A stretch of 64,000 bases of DNA from Nematostella vectensis (Eukaryota; Cnidaria; Anthozoa; Actiniaria; Edwardsiidae): assembly GCF_932526225.1 (NCBI RefSeq), contig NC_064046.1, positions 3,720,001 through 3,784,000 of the forward strand. Reading direction: 5' to 3'. Position numbers and translations under genes: made by a program. The notes beneath the pieces were generated by a model. It had not been told where the DNA came from and did no database searches. It was given only the letters and a program-made list of their open reading frames with translations. Positions 34,716-47,658 of this stretch are shown one piece after another. Positions within the stretch are counted from its first letter, which is position 1. The number at the start of each line of letters is the position of its first letter.

Positions 34716-35946
34716 CTCGTAACCAGTCGCCAAAATGAGAAGAAAATAATAAGAAAATAAGGGAAACATAATTTATGCGCGGGTTGCGCGCATAGTTAAT
34801 CACCACAGGCAACCCGCGCATAAATTATGTTTCCCCAAGAGAGCATAAGATAAGAGAGGGACACTTTGGTATTACCCGCGCGCCATGTCGATTCCGAATC
34901 CGGCTATTTTTAGTAACCACCACCCCACCACTTCGCGTGAGCATTTTTACTCACCCTACCCCCGCGCTTTGGCATTTACATCTTGTTGTTTGCAGCTATT
35001 TTGTGACATGAAACAGAAAAAAACACACCCTATTTGCACAAATACCATCGAATATGTTATTCTAGCATCAAGGATACGGGCAGTTGCAGTTTATTAAGAG
35101 GATGTAGTACTTCGAGGATTGCAAGATTTCCAAAACGAGACTTCATTCAAAATCAAGACCGGAAAACCTCGTGCTTCAATCACCGTTTTTGCTCTAACTT
35201 GCTGCTCCTTCGTGGTTTCTCCACATTCATTATCTTCCTAATGGTCAAACGAAATCTGTAAGTTAGACACCAGATATAATATAGATTTTTGAATATTCCG
35301 GTAAATTGAGAAGGAATCCAAGAAAAATACATTTCATAAAACTATCCTTTTGTAACGAGGGAATGCATTTTTGTGATGATCAAAGCCAGCAAGCTGAAGT
35401 ATCTGAGCTTTTGTAAAAGGGAGAAAAAAAAGAGGGAGATATAACTGTATTTCTTTGATGTTGTTGTTATTATATGTTATATTATTATGTTGTTATTATA
35501 CAAGCTGGTGTCGAATCATGTTTGAATCAAACGCAGTTATCACAGCCATTATATCGCTCGTCGTTTTTTTCTTTCTCATTTGACTTCGCCGCTCAGACAA
35601 ACAAAACAGTCAAACTATTCAGGGATTTAGCTTTCTGTGAGTATATTTGCCAATCTTATGGTAACTTAAGTTAGACTTGTTTTCTTCTTCCGAGTTATTT
35701 TACATGATCTCTTTTCATTCCTATCGAGTTGGCAAAACAACAACCCGCAACCCGCGGTGGAGTAGGACAAAATAAAAGGAGCAAAAACTCACGCCCAGTG
35801 GTGGGGTGGTGGTTACTAAAAATAGCCGGATTCGGAATCGACATGGCGCGCGGGTAATACCAAAGTGTCCCCCTCTTATCTTATGCTCTCTTGGTTTCCC
35901 TTATTTTCTTCTTAATTTCTTTTTATTTTGGCGACTGGGTACGAGT
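34716..35946. mobile_element. 1.2-kb non-autonomous DNA transposon with about 170-bp inverted ends
   Basis: The left end is CTCGTAACCAGTCGCCAAAA and the right end, inverted, is CTCGTACCCAGTCGCCAAAA. Similarity runs on through AAGAAAATAAGGGAAAC. After an insertion in the left arm only, it continues through AAGAGAGCATAAGATAAGAG up to CCACCACCCCACCACT. Flanks CCAGCAA and CCAGAAA may be a target duplication, consistent with hAT-like. There is no transposase. It shares terminal sequence with 22554-23260. Confidence 0.8.
34767..34835. repeat. 27-bp-arm palindrome inside the left inverted repeat
   Basis: GGGAAACATAATTTATGCGC, extended by GGGTTGC, pairs with its inverse at 34807-34835. It is absent from the right arm, so it is a later insertion or local fold-back. 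Confidence 0.8.
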
Positions 35947-36298
35947 CCAGAAAGATCTTGTCTCCCTATATGCTGTATAATGTATTTGACATTTTTTGCA
36001 TTTCTTTTCATCAAAAACCCAAGAGTTATGAATATTTTAGTGTCTTTAAAATATATTGTCTTGTCAGAGATCATTGTATCTCTAATAAAGCTTGTGATAG
36101 TAATTTGTTCCCAAAGCAAGGTTTCAATGTGCCGTTGATCTGTTGATTTCCGAATGATGAGCAACAGTTCGTCGTTGAAGATCTTTTATACCGGTTCGAC
36201 AAGGTGTGGAGGAAATTTAGTGCTCAACTTGTCCATTCTCTATCAATATAGTCCTCCATATCTTGGATGTATTGTTTGAAGGTTTGAGGGAATCATTA
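35947..36298. other. No gene recognised
   Basis: AT-rich spacer between two transposons. Confidence 0.4.
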
Positions 36299-36652
36299 GG
36301 GACCTTAAGCAAGAACGACGGCGACGGCGACGGCTAGGACAACGAGATCGAAAAAGATGCGTTGGCGCTTTGCGATCAATTATAATTTAATTGCAATGGA
36401 ATAAGCAAAACATTATAGTCAGAGACAGATAAAAATAAACTAAGGACATTATTTCTACAGTAGCGAACGTGGTTAGAGGAGTTTACAGTGCAAACGTCCG
36501 CGTCCTCAATTGACCGTGAAAGTTGGAGTTTTCACGTCATGGTTTTATGGAAAACGGCTGAAATGTATCAGACAGAACGCATTTTCACGTGCTACTATTG
36601 AATTCTGAATCAAATCCCATTGTTTTCTGCCGTCGTCGTTGCTTAAGGTCCC
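36299..36652. mobile_element. 354-bp MITE with TIR GGGACCTTAAGCAA
   Basis: The left end is GGGACCTTAAGCAAGAACGA and the right end inverted is GGGACCTTAAGCAACGACGA. It is flanked by TA on both sides, a possible 2-bp target duplication. The interior is non-coding. Confidence 0.8.
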
Positions 36653-36989
36653 TATTATGTCGAGCGTTGTTCACGTAGCTGTGCTTACGACGGACAACGA
36701 GTTGCAAAAAGCGCGCGAAAGGAAACAGACGCAGGGTTCCAGTGAACCGTAAGTGCAAAATAAAAACAAACGACAAGTCAAATTATTGTAGGGTTTACTG
36801 TATTTGTCAGGGTTTTATAATATAATACAGCATTCGCGAATAGTGCAAAAGAGTTCATGTGTTAATATTCTACTAAGGAGACGTATTTTGAAATTATCGC
36901 ATTATCGACCACAGGGTACCCGCTCGGTGACCAGAACCACTGAATCTCACAGTTATATTTACCATTTCTCTATTATACCTACTGACCTA

Positions 36990-37032
36990 TGGAGCTCCGC
37001 ACCCCCCAAGAAAAATCCTGGGTACGGGCCTG
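36990..37032 (-). mobile_element. Solo end of the CAGGCCCGTACCCAG MITE family
   Basis: Read on the minus strand: CAGGCCCGTACCCAGGATTT, then TTCTTGGGGGGTGCGGAG. It matches the left end of the element at 62484. No opposite end was found nearby. Confidence 0.6.
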
Positions 37033-37349
37033 CACTGTATTTAACTTGGTAGCCGCTTAACCCATGGGGTTTGTCTTGAAACCTCCTCAGCTTGTCTTGG
37101 CTGTTCAAATGTAGTTTTAACTTGTTGCCAATTTTTGGTATTTTTTGTATGAGTTCTCACTAATGTTTTGTTTTCTCCGAGTGTCGCCGTTAAATTATAA
37201 ATTGCCAGAAAAACACTTTTCTTGTGTTGTGTTGTTTCTTGATTTTTTTATGCATTAATTAATTTTCATTGGAAACCGCTAGTGTCAATATCTGCCCGCT
37301 ACTTGCGGCCGCGCGTGTTCTGTGGGGGAAACTCTGACGACCGGGGTCC

Positions 37350-38203
37350 GTAGCGCTACCTGACGTATAGGGACGTTACATATAGGACCGCCTGACCTAT
37401 AGGGACGTTCGTCAAATTTACCTATGCGGACGCAAATATCGAGAAATTGAGCACCTGACATACTGGGACGTTACGAATACGGGTCTGTGGGAGACGAGGG
37501 GGACCCAGACTGATCAATTTATTTCTGTAGGAGGGGAGGGTTGGCAACAAAAGTTCACATAACCTATACGGATGCTCATAACAAGCAACTGAGCGCCTGA
37601 CATATAGGGAAGTGACGAATACGAGTCCGTGAGAGACAAGAGGACCAAACCGATCAATTTATAATTTTTGGGAGGGGCCGGGGGGTGGGTGCCAAAAGTT
37701 CACATGAGCTATACGGACGCTCATAACAAGCAACTGAGCGCCTGACATATATATAGGGACGTTACGAATACGAGCACGTGGGAGACAAGGGGGAACACAC
37801 TGATTAATTTATACTTTGTAGGGGGGGGGGTCACTGTGTTCTTCCACGTTTCACAGGGACTGGTATATGTTAGGTGCTCAAGTTGCTTGTTATGAGCGTC
37901 CGTATAGGCCATATGGACTTTCGGCACCAACCCCCCCTTCCACAATATATAAATTGATCAGTGTGTTCCCCCTTGTCTCCCATGGACTCGTATTCGTAAC
38001 GTCCCTATATGTCAGGCGCTCAGTAGCTTGATATTTGCGTCCGTATAGGTAATTTTGACGAACGTTCCTATATGTCACGCGTTCCTATTTGTCACGTACC
38101 TATATGTCACGCGTCCCTATGTGTCACGCGTCCCTATATGTCACGCGTCCCTATATGTCACGCGTCCCTATTTGTTACGTACCTATATGTCAGGTAGTGC
38201 TAC
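37350..38203. mobile_element. Fold-back element built of CTATATGTCAC repeats
   Basis: Ends GTAGCGCTACCTGAC and, inverted, GTAGCACTACCTGAC. The left half has about three plus-oriented units with CATATAGGGACGTTACGAAT and a GGGAGACAAGGGGG block. The right half has the same units inverted, and then a 17-bp tandem run of CTATATGTCACGCGTCC (about 38075-38190). There is no coding region. A partial copy lies at 51701-51925. Confidence 0.8.
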
Positions 38204-38416
38204 GATACACCAAAAACTGGTGGTACTAGATCACGACAGTTTAAGCTTTTTAATTCTACAGGTAGTGCTACGGATATAACTGATTCCGACCTGTAAATCA
38301 GCCAATCAGAGCGCGCGTAGTTTTGTTGATAACATGGTATCCCCATTCTGAGCCTTAACGGTTTGTTCTATAAAAGAATTAATTGTCCTTTTAAAATGTA
38401 CAGACTTCCGTTTTTT
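38204..38416. other. 3' flank of the minus-strand opsin
   Basis: Carries a second copy of CAGGTAGTGCTACG near 38258. No gene is present. Confidence 0.5.
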
Positions 38417-41400
38417 TCATCTTTTCTTGACTGCGACGTTACTGATAACACTCGATCTGTCCGTCAAGTCTTTCATGCCTAACCAAATATACAAGCCATC
38501 TCTCCCCGAGATTCCATGTCCCACAGAGCAGCCCAAGCAAGGTACAATACGACACAAGGAGCGTCGGAAACCCCGGTTCATTACCGTAAACACCAAAGGG
38601 TTGTACACTACAGATGCTTTAGCCATTAGTTCGGGGATTTCCGCGAAACCTTGAGATAGGGCCGGCGCCCGCTGTACCATGGCAATTACACTGACGACAC
38701 AGTAAGGCGACCAGCTGATGACGAACGAGATGATTGACACAATAATCATGCGTGCAATACGTAAGTGTGCACGCCGACGCCGAGATGTGATGGAAATAAA
38801 GGCTGGTGGAAGAGGCTGAGAACGAAGGAACCTAGGAAACATGATAACGAGAGTTGAGAAGACGATGCAAATAAAGGCTGGTGGAACAGGCTGAGAACGA
38901 AGGAACCTAGCAAACATGATAACGACAGTTGAGAAGACGATGCAAATAAAGGCTGGTGGAACAGGCTGAGAACGAAGGAACCTAGCAAACATGATAACGA
39001 CAGTTGAGAAGACGATGCCAATAAAGGCTGGTGGAACAGGCTGAAAACGAAGGAACCTAGGAAACATGATAACGAGAGCTTAGAAGACGATGCAAATAAA
39101 TGCTGGTGGAACAGGCTGAGAACGAAGGAACCTAGGAAACATGATAACGAGAGTTGAGAAGACGATGCAAAGAAAGGCTGGTGGAACAGGATGAGAACGA
39201 AGGAACCTAGAAAACATGATAACGAGAGTTGAGAAGACGATGCAAATAAAGGCTGGTGGAACAGGCTAAGAACGAAGGAACCTAGGAAACATGATAACGA
39301 GAGTTGAGAAGACGATGCAAATAAAGGCTGGTGGAACAGGCTGAGAACGAAGGAACCTAGGAAACATGATAACGAGAGTTGAGAAGACGATGCAAATAAA
39401 GGCTGGTGGAACAGGCTGAGAACGAAGGAACCTAGCAAACATGATAACGACAGTTGAGAAGACGATGCAAATAAAGGCTGGTGGAACAGGCTGAGAACGA
39501 AGGAACCTAGGAAACATGATAACGAGAGTTGAGAAGACGATGCAAATAAAGGCTGGTGGAACTGGCTGAGAACGAAGGAACCTAGGAAACATGATAACGA
39601 GAGTTGAGAAGACGATGCAAATAAAGGCTGGTGGAACAGGCTGAGAACTAAGGAACCTAGGAAACATGATAACGAGAGTTGAGAAGACGATGCAAATAAA
39701 GGCTGGTGGAACAGGCTGAGAACGAAGGAACCTAGGAAACATGATAACGAGAGTTTAGAAGACGATCAAATAAAGGCTGGTGGAACAGGCTGAGAACGAA
39801 GGAACCTAGGAAACATGATAACGAGAGCTTAGAAGACGATGCAAATAAAGGCTGGTGGAACAGGCTGAGAACGAAGGAACCTAGGAAACATGATAACGGG
39901 AGTTGAGAAGACGATGCAAATAAAGGCTGGTGGAACAGGCTGAGAACGAAGGAACCTAGCAAACATGATAACGAGAGTTGAGAAGACGATGCAAATAAAG
40001 GCTGGTGGAACAGGCTGAGAACGAAGGAACCTAGGAAGGATAATAACGAGAGTTGAGAAGACGATCAAATAAAGGCTGGTGGAACAGGCTGAGAACGAAG
40101 GGACCTAGGAAACATGATAACGAGAGTTGAGAAGACGATGCAAATAAAGGCTGGTGGAACAGGCTGAGAACGAAGGAACCTAGGAAACATGATAACGAGA
40201 GTTTAGAAGACGATGCAAATAAATGCTGGTGGAACAGGCTGAGAACTAAGGAACCTAGGAAACATGATAACGAGAGTTGAGAAGACGATGCAAATAAAGG
40301 CTGGTGGAACAGGCTGAAAACGAAGGAACCTAGGAAACATGATAACGAGAGCTTAGAAGACGATGCAAATAAATGCTGGTGGAACAGGCTGAGAACGAAG
40401 GAACCTAGGAAACATGATAACGAGAGTTGAGAAGACGATGCAAAGAAAGGCTGGTGGAACAGGCTGAGAACGAAGGAACCTAGGAAACATGATAACGAGA
40501 GTTGAGAAGACGATGCAAATAAAGGCTGGTGGAACAGGCTGAGAACGAAGGAACCTAGGAAACATGATAACGAGAGTTGAGAAGACGATGCAAATAAAGG
40601 CTGGTGGAACAGGCTGAGAACGAAGGAACCTAGGAAACATGATAACGAGAGTTGAGAAGACGATGCAAATAAAGGCTGGTGGAACAGGCTGAGAACAAAG
40701 GAACCTAGCAAACATGATAACGAGATTTGAGAAGACGATGCAAATAAAGGCTGGTGGAACAGGCTGAGAACGAAGGAACCTAGGAAACATGATAGCGAGA
40801 GTTGAGAAGACGATGCAAATAAAGGCTGGTGGAACTGGCTGAGAACGAAGGAACCTAGGAAACATGATAACGAGAGTTGAGAAGACGATGCAAATAAAGG
40901 CTGGTGGAACAGGCTGAGAACTAAGGAACCTAGGAAACATGATAACGAGAGTTGAGAAGACGATGCAAATAAAGGCTGGTGGAACAGGCTGAGAACGAAG
41001 GAACCTTGGAAACATGATAACGAGAGTTTAGAAGACGATCAAATAAAGGCTGGTGGGACAGGCTGAGAACGAAGGAACCTAGGAAACATGATAACGGGAG
41101 TTGAGAAGACGATGCAAATAAAGGCTGGTGGAACAGGCTGAGAACGAAGGAACCTAGCAAACATGATAACGAGAGTTGAGAAGACGATGCAAATAAAGGC
41201 TGGTGGAACAGGCTGAGAACGAAGGAACCTAGGAAACATGATAGCGAGAGTTGAGAAGACGATGCAAATAAAGGCTGGTGGAACAGGCTGAAAACGAAGG
41301 AACCTAGGAAACATGATAACGGGAGTTGAGAAGACGATGCAAATAAAGGCTGGTGGAACAGGCTGAGAACGAAGGAACCTAGCAAACATGATAACGACAG

Positions 41401-44400
41401 TTGAGAAGACGATGCCAATAAAGGCTGGTGGAACAGGCTGAGAACGAAGGAACCTAGGAAGGATAATAACGAGAGTTGAGAAGACGATCAAATAAAGGCT
41501 GGTGGAACAGGCTGAGAACGAAGGGACCTAGGAAACATGATAACGAGAGTTGAGAAGACGATGCAAATAAAGGCTGGTGGAACAGGCTGAGAACGAAGGA
41601 ACCTAGGAAACATGATAACGAGAGTTGAGAAGACGATGCAAATAAAGGCTGGTGGAACAGGCTGAGAACGAAGGAACCTAGCAAACATGATAACGACAGT
41701 TGAGAAGACGATGCAAATAAAGGCTGGTGGAACAGGCTGAGAACGAAGGAACCTAGGAAACATGATAACGAGAGTTGAGAAGACGATGCAAATAAAGGCT
41801 GGTGGAACTGGCTGAGAACGAAGGAACCTAGGAAACATGATAACGAGAGTTGAGAAGACGATGCAAATAAAGGCTGGTGGAACAGGCTGAGAACTAAGGA
41901 ACCTAGGAAACATGATAACGAGAGTTGAGAAGACGATGCAAATAAAGGCTGGTGGAACAGGCTGAGAACGAAGGAACCTAGGAAACATGATAACGAGAGT
42001 TTAGAAGACGATCAAATAAAGGCTGGTGGAACAGGCTGAGAACGAAGGAACCTAGGAAACATGATAACGAGAGCTTAGAAGACGATGCAAATAAAGGCTG
42101 GTGGAACAGGCTGAGAACGAAGGAACCTAGGAAACATGATAACGGGAGTTGAGAAGACGATGCAAATAAAGGCTGGTGGAACAGGCTGAGAACGAAGGAA
42201 CCTAGCAAACATGATAACGAGAGTTGAGAAGACGATGCAAATAAAGGCTGGTGGAACAGGCTGAGAACGAAGGAACCTAGGAAGGATAATAACGAGAGTT
42301 GAGAAGACGATCAAATAAAGGCTGGTGGAACAGGCTGAGAACGAAGGGACCTAGGAAACATGATAACGAGAGTTGAGAAGACGATGCAAATAAAGGCTGG
42401 TGGAACAGGCTGAGAACGAAGGAACCTAGGAAACATGATAACGAGAGTTTAGAAGACGATGCAAATAAATGCTGGTGGAACAGGCTGAGAACTAAGGAAC
42501 CTAGGAAACATGATAACGAGAGTTGAGAAGACGATGCAAATAAAGGCTGGTGGAACAGGCTGAAAACGAAGGAACCTAGGAAACATGATAACGAGAGCTT
42601 AGAAGACGATGCAAATAAATGCTGGTGGAACAGGCTGAGAACGAAGGAACCTAGGAAACATGATAACGAGAGTTGAGAAGACGATGCAAAGAAAGGCTGG
42701 TGGAACAGGCTGAGAACGAAGGAACCTAGGAAACATGATAACGAGAGTTTAGAAGACGATCAAATAAAGGCTGGTGGGACAGGCTGAGAACGAAGGGACC
42801 TAGGAAACATGATAACGAGAGTTGAGAAGACGATGCAAATAAAGGCTGGTGGAACAGGCTGAGAACGAAGGAACCTAGGAAACATGATAACGAGAGTTGA
42901 GAAGACGATGCAAATAAAGGCTGGTGGAACAGGCTGAGAACGAAGGAACCTAGCAAACATGATAACGACAGTTGAGAAGACGATGCAAATAAAGGCTGGT
43001 GGAACAGGCTGAGAACGAAGGAACCTAGGAAACATGATAACGAGAGTTGAGAAGACGATGCAAATAAAGGCTGGTGGAACTGGCTGAGAACGAAGGAACC
43101 TAGGAAACATGATAACGAGAGTTGAGAAGACGATGCAAATAAAGGCTGGTGGAACAGGCTGAGAACTAAGGAACCTAGGAAACATGATAACGAGAGTTGA
43201 GAAGACGATGCAAATAAAGGCTGGTGGAACAGGCTGAGAACGAAGGAACCTAGGAAACATGATAACGAGAGTTTAGAAGACGATCAAATAAAGGCTGGTG
43301 GAACAGGCTGAGAACGAAGGAACCTAGGAAACATGATAACGAGAGCTTAGAAGACGATGCAAATAAAGGCTGGTGGAACAGGCTGAGAACGAAGGAACCT
43401 AGGAAACATGATAACGGGAGTTGAGAAGACGATGCAAATAAAGGCTGGTGGAACAGGCTGAGAACGAAGGAACCTAGCAAACATGATAACGAGAGTTGAG
43501 AAGACGATGCAAATAAAGGCTGGTGGAACAGGCTGAGAACGAAGGAACCTAGGAAGGATAATAACGAGAGTTGAGAAGACGATCAAATAAAGGCTGGTGG
43601 AACAGGCTGAGAACGAAGGGACCTAGGAAACATGATAACGAGAGTTGAGAAGACGATGCAAATAAAGGCTGGTGGAACAGGCTGAGAACGAAGGAACCTA
43701 GGAAACATGATAACGAGAGTTTAGAAGACGATGCAAATAAATGCTGGTGGAACAGGCTGAGAACTAAGGAACCTAGGAAACATGATAACGAGAGTTGAGA
43801 AGACGATGCAAATAAAGGCTGGTGGAACAGGCTGAAAACGAAGGAACCTAGGAAACATGATAACGAGAGCTTAGAAGACGATGCAAATAAATGCTGGTGG
43901 AACAGGCTGAGAACGAAGGAACCTAGGAAACATGATAACGAGAGTTGAGAAGACGATGCAAAGAAAGGCTGGTGGAACAGGCTGAGAACGAAGGAACCTA
44001 GGAAACATGATAACGAGAGTTGAGAAGACGATGCAAATAAAGGCTGGTGGAACAGGCTGAGAACGAAGGAACCTAGGAAACATGATAACGAGAGTTGAGA
44101 AGACGATGCAAATAAAGGCTGGTGGAACAGGCTGAGAACGAAGGAACCTAGGAAACATGATAACGAGAGTTGAGAAGACGATGCAAATAAAGGCTGGTGG
44201 AACAGGCTGAGAACAAAGGAACCTAGCAAACATGATAACGAGATTTGAGAAGACGATGCAAATAAAGGCTGGTGGAACAGGCTGAGAACGAAGGAACCTA
44301 GGAAACATGATAGCGAGAGTTGAGAAGACGATGCAAATAAAGGCTGGTGGAACTGGCTGAGAACGAAGGAACCTAGGAAACATGATAACGAGAGTTGAGA

Positions 44401-46001
44401 AGACGATGCAAATAAAGGCTGGTGGAACAGGCTGAGAACTAAGGAACCTAGGAAACATGATAACGAGAGTTGAGAAGACGATGCAAATAAAGGCTGGTGG
44501 AACAGGCTGAGAACGAAGGAACCTTGGAAACATGATAACGAGAGTTTAGAAGACGATCAAATAAAGGCTGGTGGGACAGGCTGAGAACGAAGGAACCTAG
44601 GAAACATGATAACGGGAGTTGAGAAGACGATGCAAATAAAGGCTGGTGGAACAGGCTGAGAACGAAGGAACCTAGCAAACATGATAACGAGAGTTGAGAA
44701 GACGATGCAAATAAAGGCTGGTGGAACAGGCTGAGAACGAAGGAACCTAGGAAGGATATTAACGAGAGTTGAGAAGACGATCAAATAAAGGCTGGTGGAA
44801 CAGGCTGAGAACGAAGGAACCTAGGAAACATGATAACGAGAGTTGAGAAGACGATGCAAATAAAGGCTGGTGGAACAGGCTGAGAACGAAGGAACCTAGG
44901 AAACATGATAACGAGAGTTGAGAAGACGATGCAAATAAAGGCTGGTGGAACAGGCTGAGAACGAAGGAACCTAGGAAGGATAATAATGAGAGTTTAGAAG
45001 ACGTGCCAATAAAGGCTGGTGGAACAGGCTGAAAACGAAGGAACCTAGGAAACATGATAACGGGAGTTGAGAAGACGATGCAAATAAAGGCTGGTGGAAC
45101 AGGCTGAGAACGAAGGAACCTAGCAAACATGATAACGAGAGTTGAGAAGACGATGCAAATAAAGGCTGGTGGAACAGGCTGAGAACGAAGGAACCTAGGA
45201 AGGATAATAACGAGAGTTGAGAAGACGATCAAATAAAGGCTGGTGGAACAGGCTGAGAACGAAGGAACCTAGGAAACATGATAGCGAGAGTTGAGAAGAC
45301 GAGCGAGAGACCCCAAAAAGGCAGGCAGGCAGGCGCTCATTCAGGCGCGGCAGGCAGCCTACGTACCTGAAAATGTTTAAGTAGCAAGCAGAAATAATAC
45401 CAACAGGAATGACAAACCCCACGATCAAAAGCACGATGTTGTAGGACAAAGTAGACGCGTTCTGGGTCTCCCAGTCGGGCCCACAGCTAACCTTTGCCGC
45501 ACCGGGCACAAACTTTGACCATCCCACTAGAGGCGGTAACATGGTCAAGATACCATACGTCCAGATCGCACAGAGGCTACCAAACAGATATTTACACGAT
45601 AACCTCTTCTTCACAATAGGGTGCGTGATGGTATTCCGCATCACTATGCTCATGGCTGTAAGAGTAATGATCGCCGCAATTCCGGTTGCGCCATTTATAA
45701 ACGCCGTCCATTGACATTGGGAATCTCCCTCCTTCATTCGAATGCCCGTAAAATTGGCTATTATAGCCACAGGGTACCCAAGCGCGATGATGATCAAGTC
45801 CAGCACGGCCACGTTGATCATAAAAGGTGTGATAACTTTGGAGCGATGCTCTCGACGCATTAACACGATGATAGTGAGGATATTTCCCGTCAAGCCAGTC
45901 GTTAGTATGAGGGACATTACTACGCCGTACGCTACCAGCCCCTCGCTTCCCCATGGGGTTGTGGAGTTAGCCTCATTCCATGATGAACTAACACCAGGCA
46001 T
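38417..46001 (-). CDS. Opsin with an intron expanded to 6.5 kb (copy D)
   Basis: Light-sensing GPCR. Exon 1 is 46001-45367 and exon 2, using the exon-proximal acceptor, is 38831-38417, giving 349 residues. The arginine codon is split AG|G exactly as in the plus-strand genes. ATG at 46001 is chosen because the upstream in-frame stretch has no ATG. The N-terminal tail has an NST glycosylation site (residue 12). Landmarks are GNILT in TM1, LD in TM2, a Cys in DSQCQW paired with SCGPDW, VMRN in place of DRY, SWSPY in TM6 and Lys283 in LMAKASVVYNP. It is clearly more diverged than copies B and C. The intron starts AG|GTACGT, has about 65 bases of unique sequence, and is otherwise the 75-bp array. 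Intracellular loop 3 is where the intron falls. Confidence 0.9.
38797..45300 (-). repeat. 75-bp minisatellite, about 86 copies, each carrying a 3' splice site and the start of opsin exon 2
   Basis: On the minus strand each unit reads ATCATGTTTCCTAG|GTTCC, then TTCGTTCTCAGCCTGTTCCA and CCAGCCTTTATTTGCATC. The unit nearest exon 2 continues uninterrupted into the coding exon (RFLRSQPLPPAFISI). The same RFLRSQPVPPAFI is encoded in every unit. 75 bp equals 25 codons, so consecutive units stay in frame until a short variant (GACGATCAAAT, about 2 bases lost) or a GGAAGGATAATAACG variant. Larger repeat blocks exist: a 3518-bp block (40031 versus 43549) and a 1272-bp block (41978 versus 43250). Confidence 0.97.
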
Positions 46002-46263
46002 GTCAGAGCTTAATCTTTGTCCACATTTTATTTTTTCAGGTTCCACTTGTCATTTTCTCACGTTATGATGACAACACAGTGGTTAAATATTTTTCATGGA
46101 TATCCGTTATTTTTTGGTCAAGTTATGGTCGCAACTCGTGTCATCATTGAATCCCTGTTGATAAAAGTGCAAAAGTTATTAGAGAACCGACCAGTTGAAC
46201 CACCAGAAACCAATTTCATAAATCCGCATCAGTTACAAGAAATTTGGAATAGGCCTGTACAGG
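46002..46263. other. 5' flank of opsin D
   Basis: Upstream region of the minus-strand opsin. No core promoter motif can be assigned. Confidence 0.4.
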
Positions 46264-47658
46264 ACCCGAAATGATCTCCAAAAGTACCCCAACTGATCCT
46301 CTGACCCGTGACGATACCGAGGAGTCCCCGAAATCAACCCCAAGGAATTGTGTAATAGTGGAAGAAAATGGTGCAACATCGTTCAAATTTATTGAACATT
46401 TTTGAAATTTGGCACAGTGATAGAGAATTTCGCACTGAGCAATTCTGGATATGGACCCACCCCCAAAAATGTATATTTACAGTTTTATAGAGATGGAATT
46501 AATTTCCCTAAAAACCTGAATAAAACCAATACCTTTCTTTTTACGGTCACAAAACTTAACTCAGTGATGGATATTAACATAAACTACAGTTTAACGAAAA
46601 AATAAACCACGCTCCCTTGATACTTACATTTTTAGGGGTGGAATAACCCTTAAATCAGCATTAAAACCAATACTATTTATTGTACAACTTTCAAACTCCA
46701 CATAATTGTAGTATTCTTTACAAAACTTTATTCGAGATATGAACCCACGCCCAGATATGAGTACTTACAGTTATACTAGAGATAATAAGAAATATTGCAA
46801 TAAGCATATTGCTTAGAGTGCCTTTCAATACAAACTAAGAGCTAAGAATCCATATACTAACTCATAATGGTATATTGCAAGATATCCCCAACTGTATAGC
46901 CACGCCCTTATTGTTCTTACAATTATACTAGAGATGGCACGAAGGAGTTAAATTGCATATATAGTTTGCCTTTCAATACGAGCTACAAATCCACATGCTT
47001 ACTTATATTGGTATATTACCGTATATAATCAGTTGCATTACCACGCCCCTGTATTTACAGTTATACTAGAGATGACGGGAATGGAGGTATATTGTCGCTT
47101 TTACAAAGTGCCTTCCAATACGCATTTCAAGCTTAAAAATCAATATACTCGCCGATATTGGTATATTGCAGGATATAGTTAAATGTATAACCATGTTCTT
47201 ATAGTACTTACAATAGTTGATAGAAAGAACGTCCTTCCATTCGAACTGCACGTAACAATTGTACATACTAACACAGTTTCACAAATTGTTGGTCTATCAA
47301 AATTCAAAAAACGTGCAGGGCATTGCCCATATGACATTAACAGTTCTAGATGAGATGAAACAAATTGAACCTTTTTTTAAAAAAAAACAAAGCTGGGGAG
47401 CTGAAATTAATAGAGATTGTTGAATTTAAGATAATCATTAAGTTCACCGCAACACCAATAATAAACAAAGAATAGGCAATATACTGAAGAATACTTTATT
47501 GGGGTGGGGTCGCATAAGCATGTGGGTTGTTCAACCCACATGATCAATATCTGTTCCTGTGTCCACCGGAGAAGCACTTTTGATAGAAAAAAAAAACGTT
47601 TCAGTGAGCTATTTATTTTTTTAGTTTCAAGAACCCAATTCAATTCTTACCTGTCTCT

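Noticed and set aside
38746-45232. Many minus-strand frames of FVLSLFHQPLFASSS and RFLRSQPVPPAFICIVF type
   Set aside because: Frames through the 75-bp intron array. Only the few units contiguous with exon 2 could be coding, and only by alternative splicing.
46402-46605. 67-residue plus-strand frame upstream of opsin D
   Set aside because: It lies in the inverted arm of the fold-back element and is not conserved in the other arm.
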